Source: Alphaproteobacteria bacterium (lineage in GTDB: Bacteria > Pseudomonadota > Alphaproteobacteria > SMXS01). Taken from it: 34,364 nt of DNA. How positions within the stretch are numbered: the stretch's first letter is position 1; every line of letters begins with the position of its first letter. The notes below the pieces were generated by a model that saw only the letters and a list, made by a program, of their open reading frames with translations, was not told the origin of the DNA and made no database searches. A program made the translations under genes and the position numbers. Below are positions 25,206-33,776 of the stretch, one piece after another. The stretch lies in NCBI GenBank assembly GCA_004356955.1, contig SMXS01000122.1:1-34364 (forward strand), written 5' to 3'.

Positions 25206-26102
25206 ATGAAATTGGCAAGATTTTGGACCTTCACCCTTGTTGCAACGTTCGGCCTGATAGCCGGACTAAATAGCGCGAATGCGGCTGGCGTGCCCGTCGA
25301 AGAAGGGGTGCGTATCGCCACAGAAGTGGCCAACAGATGCAAAGAAACTCTCGACGTAGCGACACTGGCGGATGCTGTTTCCCGAGGGACGGCGATCGCC
25401 CTGGCGACCGAGGAATATGACCAGGGATTTGGTGACGTAGAATCAGAAATGCATATGGTCCTCTATAACCGCCACGGCGAAAGCGCCGAGCGCGACTTGC
25501 GCCAGCACACGCTCGAAATGGTAGGCTTGGATGTTGGTGACAAATCCATGATCATCTTTGATCGGCCGCGCGATGTCGCGGGCATGGCCATGCTGACCTA
25601 TGCCAAAATACTGGAGGCCGATGATCAGTGGATGTACATGCCGGCGATCAAGCGCGTAAAGCGCATCTCATCCAAAAACAAATCCGGCCCTTTTATGGGA
25701 AGTGAATTCGCATTTGAAGATTTCTCAGGCCAGGAATTTGGTAAATATTCCTATCGCTACCTTCGCGACGAACCATGCCCCGATGACGAAAGCCTGACCT
25801 GCCATGTGGTGGAACGCTATCCGCTTTATGAGAATTCTGGCTACGTGAAACAGATTGGTTGGTCTGACGACATGCACCGTGGCCGCCGGACCGAGTTTTA
25901 CAATCGCCGCTGCGACTTGCTGAAGGTCATGGTCGCCAGCGACTTCCGCCAGTATCTGGACCATTACTGGCGCGCCCACAAATTGCGTATGGAAAACCAG
26001 CTGACGGGTAAGGCAACAGACCTGACGTGGGACGACTTCACCTTCAATGTTGGCCTGACAGATGCGGACTTCACCCAGAACAGCCTGAAGCGCGCACGCT
26101 AG
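25206..26102 (+). CDS. LolA-like outer-membrane lipoprotein-sorting family protein
   Basis: This 298-aa secreted protein has a signal peptide ending ANA at about residue 26. The mature part has an LolA-like β-domain with the family pattern DDQWMYMPAIKRVKRISSKNKSG…MGSEFAFEDFSG and a C-terminal GWSDDMHRGRRTEFYN region. By analogy with LolA, it could bind a hydrophobic ligand in the periplasm; this is inference. It has four or more cysteines (CPDDESLTC, RRCDL) that may form disulfides. The preferred start is ATG 25206, with aaggtgag about 7 nt upstream; the track's GTG at 25194 overlaps the transporter stop. It is coupled to the RND gene and followed 37 nt later by the barrel gene. Confidence 0.85.
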   Translation: MKLARFWTFTLVATFGLIAGLNSANAAGVPVEEGVRIATEVANRCKETLDVATLADAVSRGTAIALATEEYDQGFGDVESEMHMVLYNRHGESAERDLRQHTLEMVGLDVGDKSMIIFDRPRDVAGMAMLTYAKILEADDQWMYMPAIKRVKRISSKNKSGPFMGSEFAFEDFSGQEFGKYSYRYLRDEPCPDDESLTCHVVERYPLYENSGYVKQIGWSDDMHRGRRTEFYNRRCDLLKVMVASDFRQYLDHYWRAHKLRMENQLTGKATDLTWDDFTFNVGLTDADFTQNSLKRAR

Positions 26103-26139
26103 AACGATCAGGGGCTGAAAGGGAGGCGTCGCCACGGCG

Positions 26140-27351
26140 ATGAGAAGGCTTTGCACGGCATTGTTGGTCGCGACTTTTGGTGTGCTGGGCACGCTGTCAA
26201 GCGCAAGCGCCGAGGCTGATTTTCAGCTTGAGGGTAATATCGAGCTTGAGGGTCGCTTTTTTACCAATGGCATCGACCAGGATGGCCGGCATGATCCCAA
26301 TGTGTCGGTCTCATTCGACCCGATCCTGATCATGTTATTGGACCGTCGCAAACACACATTCACATTTAATCCCTATTTCCGGTGGGACAGCAATGATGGC
26401 AAGCGCACTCATTTTGACATTCGCCAGGCCAGTTGGATTGGTGCATTTGGTAATTGGGAATTCCATGTCGGGATCGACAAGGTGTTCTGGGGGGTTACAG
26501 AGGCAGCCCATCTGGTCGATATTATCAACCAGGATGACGCGGTCGAAGACATCGACGGCGAAGACAAATTGGGGCAACCACTGGTTTCGGCGTCTTATTG
26601 GAGCCAATATGGCACGCTGACGGCCTACATCATGCCCTACTTTAGAGAGCGCACCTTCGCCGGTGTCGATGGTCGGCCCACGGCGCCCCTACCGGTTGAT
26701 ACGGATAATCCTATTTTTGCGTCCGGAACCAATAATTGGCACCCGGACTGGGCTGTACGGTATCAACATTCGTTCAGTGTTTTTGACGTTGCAGCGTCCT
26801 ATTTCAGCGGTTTCAGTCGTACGCCAGAACTTGTGCTTGGATTAGACGATACCGGGCAGCCGGTGGTTCGGCCTTTTTACGACACCATCAAACAAGTGGG
26901 CCTGGAAATGCAGGCCACGGTCGGTGCCTGGTTGTTCAAGTTTGAAGGCATAAACGTCAATCCTACGAACGACCTGACCTATCAGTCTTTTGCCGCAGGG
27001 TTCGAATATACGTTCTACCAGGCCTTTGGGACCTACGGCGACATCGGCATTATATCGGAATATCTATGGGACAGCCGCGGACAGAGCGGACCATCTTTTA
27101 CTGAAAGCGACTTGTTTTTTGGGATTCGGTGGGAAGGCAATGATGTTGCGACAACCAGAATTCTGGCTGGCATGATCTTTGACCTGGACACAAGTGCCAA
27201 GACATTCTTCATCGAGGCCAGCCGTCGTATCGGTGATCGATGGCGCATTACGCTCGATGGCCGGTTCTTCCTTTCAGTACCCATAGGTGACCCAGCCTAT
27301 GTTTTCCGGCGAGATGACTTCATCCAACTGCGACTGGCGCGGTTCTTTTAA
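26140..27351 (+). CDS. Outer-membrane β-barrel protein of unknown family
   Basis: This 403-aa protein has a Sec signal peptide (MRRLCTALLVATFGVLGTLSSASA, cut near residue 24). The mature part is rich in alternating aromatic strands (TFTFNPYFRWDSND, WEFHVGIDKVFWGV, GTLTAYIMPYFRERTF, WLFKFEGINVNP, WRITLDGRFFLSVP) and ends in Phe (RLARFF), the signal for BAM-dependent insertion. The pattern suggests a medium barrel of perhaps 14–18 strands. It recalls DUF1302/DUF1329-linked barrels that sit with RND transporters, but I cannot assign it to a Pfam family by eye. It is the last gene of the RND–LolA-like operon. Confidence 0.75.
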   Translation: MRRLCTALLVATFGVLGTLSSASAEADFQLEGNIELEGRFFTNGIDQDGRHDPNVSVSFDPILIMLLDRRKHTFTFNPYFRWDSNDGKRTHFDIRQASWIGAFGNWEFHVGIDKVFWGVTEAAHLVDIINQDDAVEDIDGEDKLGQPLVSASYWSQYGTLTAYIMPYFRERTFAGVDGRPTAPLPVDTDNPIFASGTNNWHPDWAVRYQHSFSVFDVAASYFSGFSRTPELVLGLDDTGQPVVRPFYDTIKQVGLEMQATVGAWLFKFEGINVNPTNDLTYQSFAAGFEYTFYQAFGTYGDIGIISEYLWDSRGQSGPSFTESDLFFGIRWEGNDVATTRILAGMIFDLDTSAKTFFIEASRRIGDRWRITLDGRFFLSVPIGDPAYVFRRDDFIQLRLARFF

Positions 27352-27452
27352 CCCCGCTTATTGGGCAATTGCCTAAATACGTCTTATCTCATACAGATAG
27401 AGAACATATTTTCGCCACCATCAATCGATGGTCGCTATAGGAATAGATTGCC

Positions 27453-28964
27453 ATGGTCGCCCATATTCGCACCGTTTCCTTCTTTGGGGTTGAGGCCCGA
27501 CCCGTTGATGTCCAGGTTCAGGTGATGTCCGGATTGCCCGCCTTCACCATCGTTGGCCTGCCAGACAAGGCGGTGGCCGAATCAAAAGAACGCGTGCGCG
27601 GGGCCCTCAGTGCGATTGGCCTGGCGCTGCCGGCCCGGCGCATCACAGTTAATCTGGCGCCCGCAGACATGCCCAAGGAAGGCAGCCACTTTGACCTGCC
27701 CATTGCGCTGGGGATGCTGTCCGCCATGGGTGTGTTGCCAGCGGACGAAATGCAGCAATTTTGTGTCTTGGGCGAGTTGGGCCTCGATGGGTCTATCATG
27801 GCCGTCAATGGCGTGTTGCCCGCCGCGATCGCAGCCCATGCAGAGGGCCTGGATCTGATATGCCCGGCGGCCTGCGGTGGTGAGGCGGCCTGGGCCGGTG
27901 GTGGCGAAGTGCTGGCACCCGATCATCTGATCGCCCTCGTCAACCACATCAAAGGCACCCAGGTATTGTCACCGCCCAAACCCGAAATTGCCGTAGAGCC
28001 GGCAAGCCTGGTCGACATGCGCGATATCAAGGGCCAGGAAAGCGCCAAAAGAGCGCTCGAGATTACGGCGGCTGGTGGCCACAATCTGTTGCTGGTGGGC
28101 CCACCGGGTGCGGGTAAAAGCTTGCTGGCCGCGCGATTGCCCGGTCTGTTGCCACCGATGGAGGCGCAAGAGGCCCTCGAGGTGTCGATGATTGCCTCGG
28201 TTGCAGGTACCTTGCGGGACGGGCGCTTGATCCAGGCGCGTCCCTTTAGGGCACCGCATCATTCGGCCTCGATGCCCGCACTTGTCGGCGGGGGCCATAA
28301 GGCCAAGCCAGGCGAAGTATCGCTGGCGCATAATGGCGTGTTGTTTTTGGACGAGCGGCCCGAATTTTCTCGCCAGGCTCTCGATTCGTTGCGTCAGCCG
28401 CTCGAAAGTGGCGAGGCTGTCATTGCCCGGGCCAATGCCCATGTGACCTACCCCGCAGATGTGCAGTTGATCGCGGCCATGAATCCCTGCCGTTGTGGCT
28501 ATCTGGGTGACCACGAACTGGCTTGCACCCGGGCCCCAAAATGCGCCATTGATTATCAATCCAAAATTTCCGGCCCCCTTTATGACCGGATCGATCTGCA
28601 TGTAGAGGTCCCACCAGTGAGCGCGTCAGAGCTAAGCCAGGTCAATGATTCTGAACCAACAGCCGTGGTCGTGGCCCGAGTGGCGCGTGCCCGTCAGATC
28701 CAGCTAGACAGATTTGCCGAACTGGGCTCCGCAGTGCGAATCAACGCGCGTGCAGACGGCCAGCTTTTAGCGACGATTGCTGTGCCGGTTGGTGATGCCC
28801 AGACGCTGCTAGAGGACGCGACGGACCGCATGCGCCTGAGTGCGCGCGGTTATCACCGTGTATTGCGGGTTGCCCGTACCATTGCCGACCTGGATGGTCG
28901 CACAGATATTAATCGCACCCATATTGCCGAGGCATTGTCCTACCGACGCATGCAGATCCGGTGA
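27453..28964 (+). CDS. comM: YifB/ComM-family Mg-chelatase-like ATPase
   Basis: This hexameric AAA+ helicase family promotes branch migration during natural transformation in Vibrio and Haemophilus; its role elsewhere is unclear. The 503-aa protein has an N-terminal RecA-binding-like/Lon-protease-like domain (VAHIRTVSFFGVEARPVDVQVQV…NLAPADMPKEGSHFDLPIAL), Walker A GPPGAGKS (216–223), a Walker B region LFLDERPEF (298–305) and a zinc-like motif NPCRCGYLGD…C. Residue 302 is Arg (cgg), whereas the family usually has Leu in DELPEF. aggaat lies about 9 nt before the ATG. The stop overlaps the ampG GTG start. Competence genes are not in the window. Confidence 0.93.
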   Translation: MVAHIRTVSFFGVEARPVDVQVQVMSGLPAFTIVGLPDKAVAESKERVRGALSAIGLALPARRITVNLAPADMPKEGSHFDLPIALGMLSAMGVLPADEMQQFCVLGELGLDGSIMAVNGVLPAAIAAHAEGLDLICPAACGGEAAWAGGGEVLAPDHLIALVNHIKGTQVLSPPKPEIAVEPASLVDMRDIKGQESAKRALEITAAGGHNLLLVGPPGAGKSLLAARLPGLLPPMEAQEALEVSMIASVAGTLRDGRLIQARPFRAPHHSASMPALVGGGHKAKPGEVSLAHNGVLFLDERPEFSRQALDSLRQPLESGEAVIARANAHVTYPADVQLIAAMNPCRCGYLGDHELACTRAPKCAIDYQSKISGPLYDRIDLHVEVPPVSASELSQVNDSEPTAVVVARVARARQIQLDRFAELGSAVRINARADGQLLATIAVPVGDAQTLLEDATDRMRLSARGYHRVLRVARTIADLDGRTDINRTHIAEALSYRRMQIR

Positions 28965-30319
28965 GCAACCCGGCCCTCGATACGGTCATCCCGCCGCGCT
29001 GGGCAGCATTTTTTGGACCCGGCGCGGTCTATTTTGAACGCAATGTCTTCCTGTTTTTGTTTATGGGGTTTTCGGCCGGCGTCCCTCTGGCGCTGTCTTT
29101 TGGGACGCTTAGCTATTGGCTGATCGAGTCTGGCACGTCCAAAGGCGAGATCGGTCTGTTCACGCTGCTGACGATTCCCTATGCGTTTAAATATATCTGG
29201 GCCCCTTTTATGGACGGGCTGCGGTTTCCTATCCTTTGCAGGATATTTGGACGCCGACGGGGCTGGATGCTGGCGACGCAATTTGCCCTGATTGGGGCGA
29301 TTGCACTGGCCGGATTGTCGGATCCCGTGCCTGGGCATTTGACCTATGCGGCGGTGGCGGCCTTGGCTATTGCCTTCTTTTCGGCCTCGCAGGACATTGT
29401 CATCGATGCCTATCGAGTGGAAATTTTGACCGACGACCAACAGGGGGCCGGTGCGGGGGCATATCAGATCGGCTATCGGCTGGCGATGTTGGCATCAGGC
29501 GCTGGTTCGTTGATTTTGGCCGATCAAGTTGGGTGGCCGACCACCTATTTCACCATGTCGTTGCTGATGCTTGTTGGCGTTGTGACAGTATTGTTTAGCC
29601 CGGAACCGCGATCGCGCGCGCCTGCGGCCACAGTCCCGACTACGGATGATAAGTCAGGGGCTATGTCGGCCAATTTACAGCGTCTCTACACCATGGTGAC
29701 GGGGCCATTTGTCGAATTTTTCCGCAAGCCTGGCTGGCTTGCGATTCTGGCTTTTGTTTTGTTTTACAAATTTGGGGACACGCTGGCTTCGATGATGACC
29801 GGTCCTTTTTATATGGAAATTGGGTTCTCCAAGACCGAGATAGGCTTTGTCGGCAAAGCGGTTGGCATTGCTGCGACCATCGTTGGCGCCATCATCGGTG
29901 GTACCTTGGTCTATTCCCGGGGTATTGTTGCCAGCCTGTGGATTTGCGGCGTTTTTCAACTGGTATCGAACTTCATGTTTGTGCTGTTGGCCATGGCAGG
30001 CCACGATTTGTGGGTTCTGGGCCTGACAGTCGGCATCGAAAACCTGGCTGGCGGCATGGGTGGTGCAGCCTTCATCGCCTATATGTCCAGCCTGTGTAAT
30101 ATTTCTTACACGGCGACCCAGTATGCGCTGCTGAGTTCCCTGGCCAATATTGGGCGCACGGTTTTTGCCGCGCCGTCGGGCTATTTGGCCGAAGCTGTAT
30201 CGTGGGAGGTGTTCTTCTTGCTTACGGTGATTGCCGCTCTGCCGGGGCTGGCATTGCTGTGGTATCTGGGGCAGCGATATAGCGTCGACGAAAGCCCGAC
30301 CCCTGCCCAAGATGATTGA
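28961..30319 (+). CDS. ampG: AmpG-type major-facilitator permease
   Basis: This 452-aa MFS membrane protein is similar to AmpG, which imports anhydromuropeptides (GlcNAc-anhMurNAc peptides) for cell-wall recycling. Family marks are NVFLFLFMGFSAGVPLALSFGTLSYWL, KYIWAPFMDGLRFP, AFFSASQDIVIDAYRVEIL and LAGGMGGAAFIAYMSSLCNISYTATQYALLSSL. About 12 or more membrane helices are visible. The start is GTG at 28961, overlapping the yifB stop. It fits with the peptidoglycan-linked LpoA-like gene elsewhere in the window, though the two are not linked genetically. Confidence 0.9.
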   Translation: MSNPALDTVIPPRWAAFFGPGAVYFERNVFLFLFMGFSAGVPLALSFGTLSYWLIESGTSKGEIGLFTLLTIPYAFKYIWAPFMDGLRFPILCRIFGRRRGWMLATQFALIGAIALAGLSDPVPGHLTYAAVAALAIAFFSASQDIVIDAYRVEILTDDQQGAGAGAYQIGYRLAMLASGAGSLILADQVGWPTTYFTMSLLMLVGVVTVLFSPEPRSRAPAATVPTTDDKSGAMSANLQRLYTMVTGPFVEFFRKPGWLAILAFVLFYKFGDTLASMMTGPFYMEIGFSKTEIGFVGKAVGIAATIVGAIIGGTLVYSRGIVASLWICGVFQLVSNFMFVLLAMAGHDLWVLGLTVGIENLAGGMGGAAFIAYMSSLCNISYTATQYALLSSLANIGRTVFAAPSGYLAEAVSWEVFFLLTVIAALPGLALLWYLGQRYSVDESPTPAQDD

Positions 30320-30442
30320 CAAGCTTGCCTGGTTTTGGCATGCGGTGTCGCAAGTACCTGTGGTACTATGCCGCAGCCCTGTTGGCCGCGCGTAATATAA
30401 AGAGGTAATCCCATTTCTGTAGAAGCCAAGAAAAAGGCCCGG

Positions 30443-31195
30443 TTGGAAGTTCGACTGGCCAAGGACGACTCTGAAATCGAGGCCGCCCAGCGGCTCCGCT
30501 ATCAAGTGTTTTTCGAGGAAATGGGTGCCCAGACAACGCCAGAACTGGCGGAATTGGGTCTCGATATCGATGAATATGACGCCATTTGCGACCATCTATT
30601 GGTGATCGACGGCGCGCTGCCTGCAGAAGAAGCTGTGGTCGGCACCTATCGCATATTGCGCGAAGAAGTTGCCAACCAAAACAACGGCTTCTATTCAGCA
30701 GCAGAATATGATCTCAGCGCGCTGTTGGCGGGGCGCGACGAGGCAACCATTCGGGACCAGGGTCAATATATCGAAGTTGGTCGATCCTGTGTGCGCGCCG
30801 ATTACCGATCGAATGCGACTATTCAGTATTTATGGCGCGGCTTGGCGGTCTATGTGCGCGAACACAATGTGTCCTGCATGTTTGGATGTGCCAGTCTTGA
30901 AGGGACAGACCCACAAGAGCACGCCTTGGCTTTGTCCTATCTTCATCACAACTTCCAGGCGCCCGACGATATGCAGGTCAAAGCCATCCCGTCCAGGCAC
31001 GTCGCCATGAATATGATGCCCGCAGATGAGATTAGTGATCGCGCGGCGATACGCGTGTTGCCGCCACTGATCAAAGGCTATTTGCGGGTTGGATGCTATA
31101 TCGGCGACGGCGCTGTGGTGGATGAAGAATTCGGCACCACCGATGTCTTCATCATTGCGCCCACCGACCGCATTCCAGATAAATACTTTAGCTAA
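30443..31195 (+). CDS. olsB: OlsB-type N-acyltransferase (ornithine-lipid pathway)
   Basis: This 250-aa hemolysin/GNAT-related acyltransferase resembles OlsB, which transfers a 3-hydroxyacyl group from ACP to ornithine to make lyso-ornithine lipid. Family marks are EVRLAKDDSEIEAAQRLRYQVFFEEM, YIEVGRSCVRADYR (about residues 109–122), SCMFGCASLEG and PLIKGYLRVGCYIGDGAVVDEEFGTTDVFII. No ATG fits: the track start is TTG (30443) with aagg about 5 nt upstream. An in-frame ATT at 30413, with agaggt upstream, would give the N-terminus (M)SVEAKKKARLEVRLA and is an alternative start. The partner olsA is not in the window. The stop lies 14 nt from the convergent maeB stop. Confidence 0.85.
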   Translation: MEVRLAKDDSEIEAAQRLRYQVFFEEMGAQTTPELAELGLDIDEYDAICDHLLVIDGALPAEEAVVGTYRILREEVANQNNGFYSAAEYDLSALLAGRDEATIRDQGQYIEVGRSCVRADYRSNATIQYLWRGLAVYVREHNVSCMFGCASLEGTDPQEHALALSYLHHNFQAPDDMQVKAIPSRHVAMNMMPADEISDRAAIRVLPPLIKGYLRVGCYIGDGAVVDEEFGTTDVFIIAPTDRIPDKYFS

Positions 31196-31209
31196 AAAGC
31201 AAAAATTCC

Positions 31210-33477
31210 TTACAGAATGTCCGACTCATAGGCAGCCAGGGCGGCCATGTTGACGACTTCTGATGCAGTTGACCCGATGGGGACGATCTGTACCGATTTG
31301 TCGAGGCCAATCAACAGCGGTCCCACAACGGACCCGCCCCCTAGTTCCTGCAACAGCTTGGCGCTGATATTGGCAGAATGCAGCGCGGGCATGACCAGAA
31401 TGTTGGCCGGGCCAGACAAGCGCGAGAACGGATAAATCGACTGTAGCTCTGGATTCAGGGCCACGTCGGCGGCCATTTCGCCATCATATTCAAAGTCGGT
31501 CTCACGGCTATCGAGGATTTCTACAGCCTCGCGAATTCGCGCGCTGCGTTCTCCTGGCGGGTGTCCAAAATTGGAATAGGACAACATCGCCACCCGGGGC
31601 TCTTGCCCTAACCGCCGCACCGCCGCCGCCGCACCCATTGCGATGTCTGCAAGCTGGCTTGGATTGGGTAATTCGTTGACCTGGGTGTCGGCGATGAACA
31701 CCGTGCGTTCGCGGGTGACGACCATCGACATACCAAATACGGTTTTTTGTGGTTGCGGGTCGATGACACGGCGGATGTCGTCAAAGGCATCAAAATAGTT
31801 GCGGGTAATGCCGGTGACCATGGCATCGGCATGGCCATGGGCGACCATGCAGGCACCAAAGACGTTACGGCCATTATTCACCATACGGGTGCAATCGCGA
31901 TACAACAGGCCATTCCGCTGTTGCCGTTCATAGACATAGTCAGAATAGACTTCATTATAGTCGCTGGTCCGGGCGTTATGGATTTCCAGATCGACCGTCT
32001 TTTCGTCCAGACCCATGTTGCGCAGGACTTTGAAGACTTCTTCTTCGCGGGCGATCAACACGGGAGTGCCATAGCCTGCATTGCGGAATGAAAGCGCGGC
32101 GCGGATGACTTTTTCTTCCTCGCCTTCTGCAAAAACCACGCGTTTTGGGTTGGCTTTGACCGAATTAAAAATCAGTTGCAGTGAACCAGCTGCTGGGTTC
32201 AACCGCGCGCTTAGCTCGTCCTTATAGGCATCCATGTCAATGATAGGACGACGCGCCACGCCGGAATCCATGGCAGCCTGGGCGATAGCAGGGGGTATAT
32301 GGCTGATCAGGCGCGGGTCAAAAGGTGCCGGAATGATATAGTCACGGCCATAGGTTGGGCGCTCCCCGGCATAGGCGCTGGCGACTTCATCGGGGACGTC
32401 TTCGCGGGCCAGTGCAGCGAGGGACCGGGCTGCGGCGATCTTCATGTCTTCGTTGATGGTGGTCGCCCGCACATCAAGGGCGCCGCGGAAGATGTAGGGG
32501 AAGCCCAGCACATTGTTCACCTGGTTTGGATAGTCCGACCGGCCAGTGGCGACAATGGCGTCACTACGAACCGCGTGGACGGCCTCGGGCGAAATTTCGG
32601 GATCCGGGTTGGCCATGGCAAAAATGATGGGGCTGTCCGCCATGGATTCGATCATTTCAGGGGTAAATGCGCCGGCAACCGACAAGCCCAGGGCCACATC
32701 GGCGCCAACCATGGCTTCTGCCAGGGTGCGGGCGTCGGTATCAGCCGCGTGGGCGGCCTTCCACTGGTTCATGCCTTCCTCGCGGCCCTGATAAATCACG
32801 CCTTTAGAGTCGCAGATAATGGCGTTGGCGCTAGAGATACCCAAGGCTTTGACCAATTCCAGGCAGGCGATGGCCGAGGCGCCAGCACCGTTGACGACAA
32901 TCTTGCAATCTTTGATATCGCGGCCAGTCAGGTGCATCGCGTTGATCAGGCCCGCCGCCGTGATGATGGCGGTGCCATGTTGGTCATCGTGAAAAACGGG
33001 GATGTTCATTTCATCGCGCAGGCGCTGTTCGATGATGAAGCATTCGGGTGCCTTGATATCTTCAAGGTTGATGCCGCCAAAGCTGGGTTCCATCACCCGG
33101 ACAGCGTTGCAAAACTCGTCAATGCTGTTGGTGTCCAACTCAAGATCAATTGCATCGACATCGGCAAAGCGCTTGAACAGCACCGCCTTGCCTTCCATCA
33201 CTGGCTTGGAGGCCAAGGCACCCAGGTCACCCAGGCCAAGAATTGCCGTGCCGTCCGATATCACCGCCACCAGATTGCCGCGGGCCGTATAGTCATAGGC
33301 GGCGTCAGGATCCTCGGCGATGGCGCGCACGGGCGCGGCCACACCGGGCGAGTACGCCAGCGACAAATCGCGCTGTGTCGCCATGGGCTTGGTTGGGACA
33401 ATTTCGATTTTGCCGGGACGGCCCCCTTGGGTGTGATAGAGCAGGGCTTCGCGGTCGGTAAATTTTTGGTCTGGCAT
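31210..33477 (-). CDS. maeB: NADP-dependent malic enzyme with C-terminal phosphotransacetylase-like domain (MaeB)
   Basis: This enzyme oxidatively decarboxylates malate to pyruvate and CO2 and links the TCA cycle to gluconeogenesis and NADPH. The 755-aa protein has the malic-enzyme half (about residues 1–425) with YSPGVAAPVRAIAEDPD, GDLGALASKPVMEGKAVLFK, the metal-binding HDDQHGTAIITAAGL, and the NADP Rossmann region VNGAGASAIACLEL. From about 430 on comes the Pta-like half (NPKRVVFAEGEEEKVIRAAL…VARTDS-type sequences), which in MaeB proteins is thought to be regulatory and catalytically weak. It is divergent from mutS across about 300 bp. Confidence 0.97.
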   Translation of the reverse strand: MPDQKFTDREALLYHTQGGRPGKIEIVPTKPMATQRDLSLAYSPGVAAPVRAIAEDPDAAYDYTARGNLVAVISDGTAILGLGDLGALASKPVMEGKAVLFKRFADVDAIDLELDTNSIDEFCNAVRVMEPSFGGINLEDIKAPECFIIEQRLRDEMNIPVFHDDQHGTAIITAAGLINAMHLTGRDIKDCKIVVNGAGASAIACLELVKALGISSANAIICDSKGVIYQGREEGMNQWKAAHAADTDARTLAEAMVGADVALGLSVAGAFTPEMIESMADSPIIFAMANPDPEISPEAVHAVRSDAIVATGRSDYPNQVNNVLGFPYIFRGALDVRATTINEDMKIAAARSLAALAREDVPDEVASAYAGERPTYGRDYIIPAPFDPRLISHIPPAIAQAAMDSGVARRPIIDMDAYKDELSARLNPAAGSLQLIFNSVKANPKRVVFAEGEEEKVIRAALSFRNAGYGTPVLIAREEEVFKVLRNMGLDEKTVDLEIHNARTSDYNEVYSDYVYERQQRNGLLYRDCTRMVNNGRNVFGACMVAHGHADAMVTGITRNYFDAFDDIRRVIDPQPQKTVFGMSMVVTRERTVFIADTQVNELPNPSQLADIAMGAAAAVRRLGQEPRVAMLSYSNFGHPPGERSARIREAVEILDSRETDFEYDGEMAADVALNPELQSIYPFSRLSGPANILVMPALHSANISAKLLQELGGGSVVGPLLIGLDKSVQIVPIGSTASEVVNMAALAAYESDIL

Positions 33478-33674
33478 GATAGGTCAAGCTTTGTTCTGGC
33501 TGGATGGGTTGGGGATGGTTTTCGTTCGTTTGGTCCAAGTTGACCGTTGTCCTAATCAGACGCGGGCGCTACTTTGGCTAATCACAAGTCCTGAAATGAG
33601 GGGCTCGTTTAAACCAGGAAAAGAGCCGCGGCCAGCACTGATGTCACCGCCGTCGAGTTCAACGGAGATTTTTG

Positions 33675-33710
33675 ATGCCGATCGAGACAGAAGATTATTA
33701 TGTTGAGTAA
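33675..33710 (+). CDS. Putative tiny ORF (11 aa) upstream of mutS
   Basis: ATG at 33675 with ggag about 8 nt upstream opens MPIETEDYYVE, ending in TAA at 33708–33710. It is too short for the ORF track. The last six codons lie in a perfect 10-bp hairpin whose right arm begins at the stop codon. It could be a leader peptide controlling mutS, a small peptide gene, or chance. I do not recognise a family. Confidence 0.25.
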   Translation: MPIETEDYYVE

Positions 33711-33717
33711 TAATCTT
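33691..33717 (+). promoter_or_regulatory. AT-rich 10-bp perfect inverted repeat upstream of mutS
   Basis: aagattatta (33691–33700) pairs perfectly with taataatctt (33708–33717) around a 7-nt loop (tgttgag), 59 nt before the mutS start. The high AT content and symmetry suit a protein-binding operator better than a strong RNA terminator; a weak hairpin in the leader is also possible. The rest of the 33478–33776 gap shows no clear promoter or repeat. Confidence 0.5.
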
Positions 33718-33776
33718 ACGCATTGTTCCTTCTCTTGGTTTTATTGTTAACCAGTATTGGCCGAAAACGTTATTTT

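Noticed and set aside
30316-30344. TTGACA box after ampG as an olsB promoter
   Set aside because: The −35 is perfect but the position 17 nt on reads catgcg, which is not a −10; the promoter call is not supported.
29675-30595. 306-aa minus-strand ORF antisense to ampG and olsB
   Set aside because: It has no recognisable motif and covers two supported genes.
32299-33543. 414-aa plus-strand ORF antisense to maeB
   Set aside because: It mirrors the maeB reading frame in a GC-rich gene, has no family motif, and overlaps a clearly real enzyme.
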